Positions 33,390 through 41,976 are shown, counted from the first letter of the stretch. The stretch is DNA of 64,000 nt from JBFGFX01 sp965232455 (GCA_965232455.1 OZ246981.1:1736001-1800000), one strand, 5' to 3'. Program-made: numbers and translations. Notes: generated by a model not told the origin, from the letters alone.

Positions 33390-36300
33390 TAACGAAAATC
33401 CCTGGAACGAACCGTCAACCCGCCCAGCAGGTCGGTAAGATCGATGAGCCGTCGGGCAATGACGTGAATCACATCACTCTCCGCCTGTAATTCACCGACG
33501 ACACCCATCAAGCGCGCATTGAGCAACGCGTTGCGCTGCTCTTCGGCTATTTTCCTCCACACGACGAGGTTGACGCAGCCCGTCTCGTCCTCGAGCGTCA
33601 CAAACGTCACGCCGGTGGCCGTTCCCGGCCGCTGCCTGCCAATGACGAGGCCCGCCACCTTGACCACAAGCCCTCCGCTCAGGTCCCTCAACCGCTGCGC
33701 GGTCACGTAACCCTCCTCGGTTAAGCGTTCACGCAGGAGTGTGACAGGGTGGCGTTCGAGCGTCATTCCCAGGCTCTTGTAGTCGGAAACAATGTTCTGC
33801 GCTTCTGTAGGCCGCGTCAGCATCGGCACTGCCTCGAAGCGATCGAGCGACGAAAACAAGGCGGTCGGCTCCTCGACGCCGGCCACGGTCCAGCGGGCCT
33901 TGTGCCGGTGCCCCGCCAGCGGTGCAAGCGCCCCGGCTGCCGCCAGGGCATCGAGGTCATGGCGCCTGATGCCCGTGCGTTCGAGCAAACGCTGTATGCT
34001 CGAATACTTGCCTTCGCGCCGAACCGTCTCGATTTGCCGCCCTGCCTCCTCGGACAAGCCCTTGACCTGTCGCAGACCAAGCCTGAGCACAGGCGCGCCG
34101 TCTTCGCCGCGCTCCAGACTGTTGTCCCAATCACTGTGATTGACGTCCACGCTGCGGACTTCGACACCGTGACGCCGCACGTCCTGGACGAGCTGCGAGA
34201 CGGAATAAAAACCCATCGGCTGACTGTTCAGGAGCGCGCATGTAAACGCGGCCGGCGTATGGCATTTCAGCCAGCAAGAAACATAAACGAGCAACGCAAA
34301 ACTCGCGGCATGGGACTCCGGAAAACCGTAGTCTCCGAAACCTTTTATCTGCTCGAAAATCTGCTGCGCGAACTTTTCCGTATAGCCGCGCTCTCGCATA
34401 CCCGCAATCAGCTTCGCCTCGAACGGTTCCAGACCGCCGCGGCGCTTCCACGCCGCCATGGCACGACGCAGCCGGTCCGCTTCTCCGGGCGTAAATCCGG
34501 CGGCGACGACCGCAAGCTGCATGACCTGCTCTTGAAAAATCGGAATACCCTTGGTGCGCCGTAAAACCTCGCGCACCGCTTCGCTGGGGTAGGTCACCTC
34601 CTCTTCGCCACTGCGCCGGCGTAAATAGGGATGCACCATGTCTCCCTGGATCGGTCCCGGGCGAACGATGGCCACCTCGATGACGAGGTCGTAATAATTG
34701 CGCGGCCTGAGCCGGGGCAACATCGCCATCTGCGCGCGCGATTCGATCTGAAACACACCTATCGTGTCGCCGGCGCAAATCATGTCGTAAACCACCGGAT
34801 CCTCGGCCGGCACGGTGGCCAGGGTGTACTCCCTGCCGTCGTAGGCCTTGATCAAATCGAAACTGCGGCGGATCGCCGTCAGCATGCCCAAACCAAGCAC
34901 GTCCACCTTCAGGAGCCCCAAATCCTCGAGGTCGTTCTTTTCCCACTGGATGACCGTACGGTCCTCCATCGCGGCATTTTCGACCGGCACCAGCTCATGC
35001 AGTGGACCATTGGTAATGACAAAGCCACCGACATGCTGAGATAAATGACGCGGAAACCCGATCAGTTCACCAACGAGCCACAACAAACGCCGAATGACCG
35101 GACTTTCGGGATCGAGGCCCGCCTCCAGTATCCGGCTGTCGTCAACCCGGCCACCGTCCCACCACTGCACGGACCGCGCCAGGCGATCGACCTGCAAACC
35201 GCTCAGGCCCAGCGCTTTGCCAACGTCGCGCAACGCGCTACGCGGCCGGTAGGTGATGACCGTTGCCGCCAGCGCCGCGCGTTCGCGCCCGTACTTCCGA
35301 TAGATGTATTGAATGACTTCTTCACGACGTTCATGCTCGAAATCGACGTCGATGTCCGGCGGTTCATTACGCTCTTTGGAGATAAAACGTTCGACCAGCA
35401 TCGACATGCGGCCGGGATCGACCTCGGTAATTCCCAAACAAAAACAAACCGCCGAATTCGCCGCCGAGCCGCGGCCCTGGCACAGGATGCGGTTTCGTTT
35501 TGCAAACGCAACGACGTCGTACACGGTCAGGAAATACGGCTCATAGCTCAGCTCACGAATCAACTCGAGTTCATGCTCCACGAGTTCCGTTACTTTTGGC
35601 GGCACACCGTCCGGCCACCGTTGGCGCATACCTTGCTCCGTCAGGCGCCGTAGATAGCTGCTTGGCGTCTCACCCGCGGGGACCAGTTCGTCCGGGTATT
35701 TGTAATTCAGCTCGTCCAGCGAGAAATCGATCGCGGCCGAAACGTTGAGGGTTTCTCTGACCAGGGTTTCGGGATACGTGGCGGCAATGGTTGCACGCGA
35801 TCGCAGATACCGCTCCCCATTCGGATAAAGGGTAAATCCCGCCTGGTCCAAGGTCAGGCCCTCGCGAATCGCCGTCAGCGTGTCCTGCAGCGCACGACGC
35901 GCGCGACAGTGCATATGCACGTCGCCGGCGGCGAGCAGAGGCAGTTCAAGGGTTTCACCGAGTTGCTGGAGACGCTCCAGGCGCTGTCGCTGTAAGCCGT
36001 CCGCAAGCAGTTCTACCGCAATCCAAAGCCGGCTCTTGAACGCCTCGAGAATCCAGCTGTCTTCCGAACTCAGAAATAGCTGATTGTCCGGCACCCACAG
36101 AAGCAGACAATCCGGCAGCGCCTCGGAAAAATCACCCGCTGTCAGTATGTAACTGCCTTTGTCGGCCGCTCGCCTGCCCCGTGTGATGAGTTGGCATAAG
36201 GAAGTGTAGCCACGGCGGTTTTGCACGAGCGCAACAAGTTTCAGTCCGGTATCGAGCCGAAACTCCGAACCGACGATCAGTTTGAGATCCGCCTCTTTTG

Positions 36301-36469
36301 CCGCCGTGTGAGCGCGGACGACGCCCGATACGGAACATTCGTCCGTCAACGCCAATGCGGAATAACCGAGTTCGACGGCGCGCCCTACCATTTCCTCGGG
36401 ATGCGAGGCGCCGCGCAAAAAGGTGAAGTTGCTGAGCGCATGAAGTTCGGCGTAGGGCAGAGTCATCAT
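33389..36469 (-). CDS. dnaE2: Error-prone DNA polymerase DnaE2 (ImuC)
   Basis: A 1026-residue C-family polymerase that carries out damage-induced mutagenic synthesis together with ImuA and ImuB. A PHP domain covers about 1-210 (YAELHALSNFTFLRGASHPE). The polymerase core contains GRGSAANSAVCFCLGIT and PDIDVDFEHERREEV with the catalytic aspartates. A C-terminal OB fold (about 930-1010) ends the protein. It is shorter than DnaE1 (about 1160) and lacks the extended tail, as expected of DnaE2. The start is one of two ATG codons, 36469 or 36466. It is the last gene of the lexA-imuA-imuB-dnaE2 run, 36 bases after imuB. Confidence 0.95.
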   Translation of the reverse strand: MMTLPYAELHALSNFTFLRGASHPEEMVGRAVELGYSALALTDECSVSGVVRAHTAAKEADLKLIVGSEFRLDTGLKLVALVQNRRGYTSLCQLITRGRRAADKGSYILTAGDFSEALPDCLLLWVPDNQLFLSSEDSWILEAFKSRLWIAVELLADGLQRQRLERLQQLGETLELPLLAAGDVHMHCRARRALQDTLTAIREGLTLDQAGFTLYPNGERYLRSRATIAATYPETLVRETLNVSAAIDFSLDELNYKYPDELVPAGETPSSYLRRLTEQGMRQRWPDGVPPKVTELVEHELELIRELSYEPYFLTVYDVVAFAKRNRILCQGRGSAANSAVCFCLGITEVDPGRMSMLVERFISKERNEPPDIDVDFEHERREEVIQYIYRKYGRERAALAATVITYRPRSALRDVGKALGLSGLQVDRLARSVQWWDGGRVDDSRILEAGLDPESPVIRRLLWLVGELIGFPRHLSQHVGGFVITNGPLHELVPVENAAMEDRTVIQWEKNDLEDLGLLKVDVLGLGMLTAIRRSFDLIKAYDGREYTLATVPAEDPVVYDMICAGDTIGVFQIESRAQMAMLPRLRPRNYYDLVIEVAIVRPGPIQGDMVHPYLRRRSGEEEVTYPSEAVREVLRRTKGIPIFQEQVMQLAVVAAGFTPGEADRLRRAMAAWKRRGGLEPFEAKLIAGMRERGYTEKFAQQIFEQIKGFGDYGFPESHAASFALLVYVSCWLKCHTPAAFTCALLNSQPMGFYSVSQLVQDVRRHGVEVRSVDVNHSDWDNSLERGEDGAPVLRLGLRQVKGLSEEAGRQIETVRREGKYSSIQRLLERTGIRRHDLDALAAAGALAPLAGHRHKARWTVAGVEEPTALFSSLDRFEAVPMLTRPTEAQNIVSDYKSLGMTLERHPVTLLRERLTEEGYVTAQRLRDLSGGLVVKVAGLVIGRQRPGTATGVTFVTLEDETGCVNLVVWRKIAEEQRNALLNARLMGVVGELQAESDVIHVIARRLIDLTDLLGGLTVRSRDFR

Positions 36470-36492
36470 GAACCGCTGAAATAACCGGGCTA

Positions 36493-36513
36493 GGGCCTGT
36501 TAACACTATGCGA
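36493..36513. repeat. 21-bp near-direct repeat, copy A (dnaE2/imuB junction)
   Basis: A 21-base segment beginning GGGCCTGTTAACACTATGCG matches 38904-38924 at 19 of 21 positions, in the same orientation. It overlaps the imuB stop codon. Confidence 0.6.
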
Positions 36514-38212
36514 AAATACCGTGCAGGTACCAGGTTTCACCAGCACGACGATCCTGGTAGATCCAGACGTGCACACCCTCGTTCGTCTGCGCGACAAAGT
36601 AGTCGCGCGCGATACCTGCATCGTCCCACCAACCGGATTCCAGACGCTCCGGTCCGTCCAGCAACGTCAGCGCGCCCTGATACAGAGGCAGGCCTTCACA
36701 CGTCGCGAGCGCTTCGGGCGTTTCGAGCACCCACAATGGACGGCGTAACAGCAGGCTGCCCACGCGCCGGACATCGCGCGACAACTGCGGCGCTTCCTGT
36801 TTATTCCAGTACCTGGTCGCAGACGCACAACCAGGCACTTCGTCCAGCAAAGGCGTGCGACGCCAGGCATATTGCGGACGGTGTTCGGCAACCGCCTCCA
36901 CGCCGTGTACGGCGGCGGCGCCCATACGAGCACTCAGCCGTTCCACCAGACAAACGATCGATGTCTCTCTTGACGGCGTCGACTCGACAAACTGCAAACC
37001 AGCCGTTTCCATCGACGATAACTGACCCTCGCCGCCGCGCAGGCGAATGGCGATCACCGGCGCCGGCAGCACGATGCGATCAAACTTGATGCGCAACAAA
37101 TCGAACCAATGGTCGATACCTTGTCCCGCCTGGACACGACCGAGCGTCAGATGCGTCGCATCTGCTCGTAGATGGAAGAAGCTGAACCGTACGCGTTGAA
37201 TCCGCACCTGCCGGGTACGTAAGAACCGTTCGAGTTTTTGCAGGAGCTCACGGCACACAGGCAACAAACGTTCACTGTCACTTTGCTCTTCATCGAGTTC
37301 AGCGTCGGCGCAAAATCGTTCCGGTGCGTGATGACTCTCACGCGGGTCGGGCAGCCGTCCGACAGCCCGGTCGAGCTCATTGAGAAAATCCGCGCCGAAA
37401 CGCCGCGCGAAACCCTGCCGTGGCAAGCGCAAACAATCGCCAATACAGGCGGCACCCATGCCGTGCAAAGACTCCGTCACCGTCTTCGGCCATCCGAGAC
37501 AAGCCAGCGACAGCCTTCCTAAGCTGCCCACCAAACGCGACACGTCGTCAATGCATGCATCGCGACCGGACTTTGCCAACCAGATGCTGGCAAGGGGAGT
37601 CGGCGCAACGGCAAGCATCGCCGTCAATCCCTGCGCATCGAGGCCGCGCAAAATCCGCTGCCGTATCGACTCGATGCCGTCGAACAGACGCACACTGCCG
37701 GCGACCTCCAATAACAAAACGTTGCGGGACTCGATAACAACAAACGATGTGAATCGCTCCGCCCAGACGGCCAAACGTTTCATCAACCGCGCTTCCTGAA
37801 CGTGGTTGCACTCTTCCAGACCCAGTTCCGGCACCAGGGACAATGCGGCATTAATCGAAAGACCCGCACTGATACCCGCGGCACGGGCCTTTCCATTCGC
37901 TTGCAAAATGCGCCGTATCCCTTGCTGCTCCTCGAACACCGCTCGGGCCGCCCTATCGTCACGGCGATAGAGCGCTTCGAGCGACAGATGCGGCAAGTAA
38001 ATGCAAAGCCACAACCGCTCTCTGCTGTGGTGTGCAACAGCCCCACCCGGACGGGACGGAGTTTCCGTGACGGCCGGTAGTGACAGCGATTGCTGTACGC
38101 CTCCGCGAGAGGACGTCACGGGTTTTGACGGTGACTTGAAGCCCGGTTTTACGACTGTGGGAGTCGGGGAAACATCCCGCGGCGGGGCAAGCGATTTGCG
38201 GGGTGACGACAT
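36506..38212 (-). CDS. imuB: ImuB, inactive Y-family polymerase-like protein
   Basis: A 568-residue Y-family-like protein that acts as a hub of the mutasome, binding the sliding clamp, ImuA and DnaE2. The N-terminal ~55 residues (PTPTVVKPGFKSP and onward) look disordered and are an unusual extension. The fold then begins at LWLCIYLPHLSLEALYRR, where active Y-family enzymes have the metal-binding Asp; its absence fits ImuB being catalytically dead. The remainder follows the ImuB plan, with the C-terminal domain ending KQEAPQLSRDVRRVGSLLL and RRAGETWYLHGIFA. It starts three bases after the imuA stop codon and is clearly co-transcribed. Confidence 0.92.
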   Translation of the reverse strand: MSSPRKSLAPPRDVSPTPTVVKPGFKSPSKPVTSSRGGVQQSLSLPAVTETPSRPGGAVAHHSRERLWLCIYLPHLSLEALYRRDDRAARAVFEEQQGIRRILQANGKARAAGISAGLSINAALSLVPELGLEECNHVQEARLMKRLAVWAERFTSFVVIESRNVLLLEVAGSVRLFDGIESIRQRILRGLDAQGLTAMLAVAPTPLASIWLAKSGRDACIDDVSRLVGSLGRLSLACLGWPKTVTESLHGMGAACIGDCLRLPRQGFARRFGADFLNELDRAVGRLPDPRESHHAPERFCADAELDEEQSDSERLLPVCRELLQKLERFLRTRQVRIQRVRFSFFHLRADATHLTLGRVQAGQGIDHWFDLLRIKFDRIVLPAPVIAIRLRGGEGQLSSMETAGLQFVESTPSRETSIVCLVERLSARMGAAAVHGVEAVAEHRPQYAWRRTPLLDEVPGCASATRYWNKQEAPQLSRDVRRVGSLLLRRPLWVLETPEALATCEGLPLYQGALTLLDGPERLESGWWDDAGIARDYFVAQTNEGVHVWIYQDRRAGETWYLHGIFA

Positions 38213-38215
38213 TCC

Positions 38216-38917
38216 TCAAAGACCTGCATGCTCACACATCACGTTGCGCAGCGTCGTCGGACGGCCGCCGCGACTTTTGAGTATGTCGAGCGTCGTTCCC
38301 TCGCGATTGGCCGTGAGTCGAATACGTAACGCGGCCGCCGAAGCCTGCGACAAAGCCGCCAGGGGCCGAAATGCAACTGCCCAGCTTTTACCCTTCTCCG
38401 CCGCAAGCTGTAGACGCCGACTGCTCGCATCATCCAGTGAATCAGACCAGAGCAGCACCGCCGCGCAGTTACCCGCCGACAAGGCCTGCTCGGCGGCCCA
38501 CAAGGCCTCGGTCGTTGCCGCCGGGCGTACGATCAACACGCGCGACAGGTCGATACCCCATTGCATCAGAGCAGGTGGATAGGGATTAAACGGCGGTGCA
38601 ATCCAGGCAATCCAGCCGGCGGCGTCCGCCGCATTACCGATTTGCCCGTGTTCCGGCGCACCGGAGCCCGACTGACTCAAACGCGCCAGCGCCGGCATCA
38701 GGAGTTTGAGTTCACCGGCGCCGGTCTGCGCCAGCAGGATTTCGGTCAAGGCATGCGGCGGCCAGCCACCGCCGGGCAATTGACGGTCCAGCCGGGGATA
38801 GCCGCTCGCCAGGCCCTGCCAGTCGGGTTTCGAGGAACGCCCCCGCCATAATCGTGGGCTCTTCCGCAGCAACTTCTCGATCGCGTCATCCACGAATTCA
38901 CCAGGGCCTGTCAACAC
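38216..38917 (-). CDS. imuA: ImuA, translesion-synthesis accessory protein
   Basis: A 233-residue RecA/SulA-like protein of the mutagenesis cassette. Typical parts are SGYPRLDRQLPGGGWPPHALTEIL, LLMPALARLSQ and WIAWIAPPFNPYPPALMQWG, corresponding to the RecA-like core without a working Walker motif. The frame begins at GTG 38917, 15 bases after the lexA stop codon; a second in-frame GTG at 38893 is possible. The C-terminal tail is basic. The 21-bp repeat copy B overlaps the proposed start. Confidence 0.88.
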   Translation of the reverse strand: MLTGPGEFVDDAIEKLLRKSPRLWRGRSSKPDWQGLASGYPRLDRQLPGGGWPPHALTEILLAQTGAGELKLLMPALARLSQSGSGAPEHGQIGNAADAAGWIAWIAPPFNPYPPALMQWGIDLSRVLIVRPAATTEALWAAEQALSAGNCAAVLLWSDSLDDASSRRLQLAAEKGKSWAVAFRPLAALSQASAAALRIRLTANREGTTLDILKSRGGRPTTLRNVMCEHAGL

Positions 38918-38924
38918 TTTGCGA
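38904..38924. repeat. 21-bp near-direct repeat, copy B (imuA/lexA junction)
   Basis: A 21-base segment beginning GGGCCTGTCAACACTTTGCG, 19 of 21 identical to 36493-36513 and in the same orientation. The two copies bracket imuA and imuB. Confidence 0.6.
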
Positions 38925-38932
38925 GTGATCGA

Positions 38933-39550
38933 TCAGTGCAGCGGCGTACCGTTGCGGATGACACCCACCACCACACCTTCGATGACCATGGCCTGTGAGT
39001 TCAGATCAACCTGAATCGGCTCGAACTCTTCGTTCTCCGGCAGCAGCCAAACCATGGAGCCGTCCTGGCGGTAGCGCTTGACGGTCACCTCATCCTCGAG
39101 CCTGGCCACGACAATCTGCCGGCTGCGGACCTCCGGCGTCCGATGCACCGCCACCAGATCACCATCCAGGATGCCGGCATCTTTCATGCTCATGCCGTCC
39201 ACCCGCAGCAGATAATGCGGTTTCGGACTGAACAGGGCAGGATCGAGCTTGTAGTGCGTCTCGATATGTTCCTGAGCCAGAATCGGATGGCCGGCGGCAA
39301 CCCGACCGACGAGCGGCAAACCGAGCTGCTCACGCAATGAATCTTTGAGCTGGATTCCGCGGGAAGCACCCGGTATGAGTTCGAGCACGCCCTTTTTCTG
39401 TAGCGCCCGCAGGTGCTCTTCGGCGGCATTGACGGAGCGAAAACCAAGCTCCTTGGCAATGTCCGCGCGTGTGGGCGGCATACCATAATCATCGATAAAC
39501 TGTTGAATTATTTGAAGGACTTGCGATTGTCGGGGGGTCAATTGCGCCAT
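38933..39550 (-). CDS. lexA: SOS repressor LexA
   Basis: A 205-residue repressor. The N-terminal winged helix has the recognition helix region GFRSVNAAEEHLRAL, closely matching the E. coli type (RSPNAAEEHL), so a CTGT-N8-ACAG operator is expected. The self-cleavage site is Ala-Gly in RVAAGHPILA, the catalytic serine lies in GMSMKDAGI and the lysine in VTVKRYRQDG. The start is one of two adjacent ATG codons (39553 or 39550); MAQLTPRQ is chosen. It heads the imuA-imuB-dnaE2 operon. Whether the genome has another lexA cannot be told. Confidence 0.96.
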   Translation of the reverse strand: MAQLTPRQSQVLQIIQQFIDDYGMPPTRADIAKELGFRSVNAAEEHLRALQKKGVLELIPGASRGIQLKDSLREQLGLPLVGRVAAGHPILAQEHIETHYKLDPALFSPKPHYLLRVDGMSMKDAGILDGDLVAVHRTPEVRSRQIVVARLEDEVTVKRYRQDGSMVWLLPENEEFEPIQVDLNSQAMVIEGVVVGVIRNGTPLH

Positions 39551-39560
39551 CATGAAGAAC

Positions 39561-39576
39561 CTGTACATCCATCCAG
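39561..39576 (-). promoter_or_regulatory. Putative LexA box of the lexA operon
   Basis: CTGTACATCCATCCAG matches CTGT-N8-ACAG in seven of eight conserved bases. It lies 8-23 bases upstream of the lexA ATG at 39553, downstream of a -10-like TATAAA, a normal place for autorepression. A shorter palindrome, CCAGTAACTGG (39573-39583), overlaps it. Confidence 0.65.
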
Positions 39577-39586
39577 TAACTGGTAA

Positions 39587-39613
39587 TTTATATAGTATCG
39601 ATACGATTTGCAA
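39587..39613 (-). promoter_or_regulatory. Candidate lexA promoter
   Basis: Read leftward, TTGCAA (39613-39608) and TATAAA (39592-39587) are 15 bases apart, with GTATCGATAC (39595-39604) as a perfect palindrome in the spacer. The spacer is short, so the exact -35 is uncertain. Confidence 0.4.
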
Positions 39614-39619
39614 ATGCAC

Positions 39620-39895
39620 CGGCCGGCAATGACTGGCCGACCCGGGTTCAACGCAAAGCAGAACGGCACGGAGCCTTGTGACGGCAGGGTTGGGCAGGTG
39701 TGTCCTGCGAAGAAACAGGTTGCCGCCAGCAAGGTGGCGACAACGCTACAAGAAGACGATTGCCCGGCGACGTATCCGACATGAGCCGCGTCAAGACAGC
39801 ACGAGTACTGCCGAGCAGGCCGGGCCCGGGCGTCTGCGAACACGGTCAGGCATGTCGCAAAACGCAAACAATTGCAAACAAAATCAGTAATTTCG
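39620..39895. other. Intergenic part between lexA and the lipoprotein gene, no gene seen
   Basis: The lexA-lpp gap is 409 bases in all. Apart from the two candidate promoters at its ends, this middle part shows no ribosome site, membrane segment or family resemblance in any short frame. Confidence 0.5.
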
Positions 39896-39924
39896 TTGAA
39901 GATAGCCTCGTATTGAGACAAAAT
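39896..39924 (+). promoter_or_regulatory. Candidate promoter of the murein lipoprotein gene
   Basis: TTGAAG (39896-39901) and CAAAAT (39919-39924) are separated by exactly 17 bases. A good ribosome site, GAGGAA (39948-39953), precedes the ATG at 39963. Strong expression is usual for this lipoprotein class. Confidence 0.5.
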
Positions 39925-39962
39925 GCGCCTGCCGAATTATCCCAACAGAGGAACCTTGGAAA

Positions 39963-40265
39963 ATGATGAAGAATTTACTGAAAGTGAGCACGATCGTGCT
40001 CGTCTTCGGCCTCGCTTCTGGCTGCGCAAGCCAGCAAGCTATCGAAGCGGCGCAGGCAACTGCCGACAACGCCGCCAGAGATGCGGCAGCGGCACGTTCG
40101 GCGGCAGAAGCAGCTCGCGCTGCGGCTGACAGCGCTGCGCAGGCAGCAGCCTCGGCTCAGAGCACTGCAGATCAGGCGCTGGCTGCAGCAACCGAAGCGC
40201 AGTCTTGCTGCGACGCTAACCGTGACCGTATCGAACGCATGTTCCAGCAAACCATGCGCAAGTAG
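39963..40265 (+). CDS. Lpp/OprI-type alanine-zipper outer-membrane lipoprotein
   Basis: A 100-residue lipoprotein (99 if the second ATG, 39966, is used). The signal ends in the lipobox LASGC, so the mature protein starts at Cys21 or Cys22. The mature chain is a nearly pure alanine-zipper coiled coil (AAQATADNAARDAAAARSA and onward) that should trimerise. The C terminus, RDRIERMFQQTMRK, closely follows the Lpp/OprI ending and keeps the terminal lysine that is covalently joined to peptidoglycan. A double cysteine (CC) near residue 85 is unusual for the family. It faces an L,D-transpeptidase gene, the class that makes that bond, and shares a terminator region with it. Confidence 0.88.
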   Translation: MMKNLLKVSTIVLVFGLASGCASQQAIEAAQATADNAARDAAAARSAAEAARAAADSAAQAAASAQSTADQALAAATEAQSCCDANRDRIERMFQQTMRK

Positions 40266-40282
40266 CAGAAGACTACGACGTA

Positions 40283-41323
40283 TTATTCAGACGCCGCGCT
40301 TGTCGCGGCGTTTTTTATGGCGCGCCCCACCGGCGACGGAATACCGCTGGCTCGATTCAATAATACCTCGGCGGCACGCCAGTTGAGCTCACCGGGCCTC
40401 ACATTCGTGGCGGCGACAAACTGTTCGGTCAGCATGGTCATGCTGTCTTTGACCGTCGGCGGCAACGGCGGCTCCTCGGACGTTCCATCGGCGTTCTCCG
40501 CAACCTCCGTGGCACTACCGGCGGCCGCTTCGTCGTCCGCCGGGGCCGTTTCGAGCGTGCGGTGCACTTCCATGACGATGTCGTCGCCGTCCCAGCCGAT
40601 CTTGACCGGCTCATTGATGATACGCACGGCCGTGTTGACGGAGACTTCCTCGAACAGAAAACCGATGTCCTCGGGGAACATGCGTATGCAGCCGTGGGTG
40701 ACCTGCATACCGACGCCGGCGGGACGGTTTGTACCGTGGATCAGGTAACCCGGAATGCCAAGACGCATCGCATGTTTACCGAGCGGATTTTTCGGTCCGG
40801 GCGGAACGATCCGCGGCAGAGGATCTCCCGCCTCGGCATGTTCGGCGCGAATCGACTGGGGCACGTACCAGGAAGGATTGCGGACTTTCGAGACGATGTT
40901 CGTGCGACCCAACGGCGTTGCCCAGTCCATGCGGCCAATGCTGATGGGATAGGTCATGACGATCGCGGACTCACCTTCCTCGGGCGTCGGAAAATAGTAG
41001 AGCCGGTACTCGGCCAGATTCAAAACGATTCCGCTGCGCGGTCCGGGCGGAAGAACGAACCGGGTCGGTAAAACAACCTCGGTGCCTTCACCCGGCAACC
41101 AGGTATCGACTTTCGGGTTCGCGCGCACGATGTCCTCGTAACCAAGCCCGTGGCGGCGGGCGATGTCGAGCAGTGTGTCGTCATGCCGGGCGGTAATCGT
41201 GGTCACTGCCCCAATCACGTCCTGCCCGGGCGGCGGCAACTCGAAGACCTCGGCAACCGCGCTTCCGGCGAAACCCGAAGCGCAGGCCGCAACGGCTCCC
41301 AACAATGTCGAACGGCGAATCAC
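40283..41323 (-). CDS. L,D-transpeptidase (ErfK/YbiS type) with LysM domain
   Basis: A 346-residue periplasmic enzyme of the YkuD family. The start is GTG 41323, whose GTGA overlaps the stop codon of the preceding glutathione-transferase-like gene; the frame continues upstream 78 codons without homology. A Sec signal (TLLGAVAACASGFAGSAVA) is followed by a LysM peptidoglycan-binding domain (ARHDDTLLDIARRHGLGYED) and the catalytic domain, with YLIHGTNRP and the active-site motif HGCIRM. E. coli ErfK, YbiS and YcfS attach Lpp to peptidoglycan. The Lpp-like gene stands next to it in convergent orientation, so the same job is likely. A Glu/Ala-rich tail extends the C terminus. Confidence 0.92.
   Translation of the reverse strand: MIRRSTLLGAVAACASGFAGSAVAEVFELPPPGQDVIGAVTTITARHDDTLLDIARRHGLGYEDIVRANPKVDTWLPGEGTEVVLPTRFVLPPGPRSGIVLNLAEYRLYYFPTPEEGESAIVMTYPISIGRMDWATPLGRTNIVSKVRNPSWYVPQSIRAEHAEAGDPLPRIVPPGPKNPLGKHAMRLGIPGYLIHGTNRPAGVGMQVTHGCIRMFPEDIGFLFEEVSVNTAVRIINEPVKIGWDGDDIVMEVHRTLETAPADDEAAAGSATEVAENADGTSEEPPLPPTVKDSMTMLTEQFVAATNVRPGELNWRAAEVLLNRASGIPSPVGRAIKNAATSAASE
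40291..40316 (+). terminator. Terminator of the lipoprotein gene, inside the transpeptidase coding end
   Basis: ACGCCGCG (40291-40298) pairs with CGCGGCGT (40304-40311), followed by T's to 40316: a strong intrinsic terminator 26 bases after the lipoprotein stop codon. On the other strand the same bases encode the last residues (KNAATSAASE) of the transpeptidase. Confidence 0.8.
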
Positions 41324-41976
41324 TGTCCCAACTCTTCCCTTTCGATTACCTCTGTTTCCGACTCCGATGCAGCCAACCAGTTCTGCAGCGCATGACTTTC
41401 CAGGAGCCTTCCGGGATAAACGCCGGCCGCGTCCGGCAGATTGATGCCGTAGGTCCTGAAACGCAATACAACCGGTGCAAACATCGCATCCGCGACCCCG
41501 AATCGACCGAACAGCCAGTCGCCCTGCTCCTTGTAGCGGTGGTGGCAATCGGACCAAATCTCGAAAACACGGTCGATATCGGCCGTCAGCGCATCGGGTA
41601 GTGGCACTTTACGCCCCATCGCACGGCAATTCATAGGCATTGCTTCACGCAATGTGGAAAAGCCGCTGTGCATCTCGGCGCTAATCGAGCGGGCATGCGC
41701 CCTGGCGAGCGGGTCGTCCGGCCACAGGCCCTTCTCCGGCCAGCGCTCGGCCACCGTCTCGGCGATCGCCAGGCTGTCCCAGACCGCCTGTCCGTCCAGT
41801 ATCAGTATCGGCACCCTTCCTGCGGGCGAAAAGCGTTTTACCGCACTCCTGAACTCCGCCGTGTCCAGCGGGATCCGCTGTTCCTCGAACTCGATCCCGG
41901 CCTCGGCCAGCAGGAGCCACGCCCGCAGCGACCAGGAGGAGTAGTTCTTGTTGCCAATTATGAGTTTCGTCGTCAT
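41320..41976 (-). CDS. Glutathione S-transferase family protein
   Basis: A 218-residue protein with a thioredoxin-like N-terminal domain (KLIIGNKNYSSWSLRAWLLL, the conserved Ser-Ser-Trp-Ser patch, then AGRVPILILDG and the glutathione-contacting DSLAIAETVAE) and an all-helical C-terminal domain from about residue 85. This is the common stand-alone bacterial glutathione-transferase-like group with no known substrate. Its stop codon overlaps the GTG start of the L,D-transpeptidase by four bases, which argues for co-translation. Confidence 0.88.
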   Translation of the reverse strand: MTTKLIIGNKNYSSWSLRAWLLLAEAGIEFEEQRIPLDTAEFRSAVKRFSPAGRVPILILDGQAVWDSLAIAETVAERWPEKGLWPDDPLARAHARSISAEMHSGFSTLREAMPMNCRAMGRKVPLPDALTADIDRVFEIWSDCHHRYKEQGDWLFGRFGVADAMFAPVVLRFRTYGINLPDAAGVYPGRLLESHALQNWLAASESETEVIEREELGQ

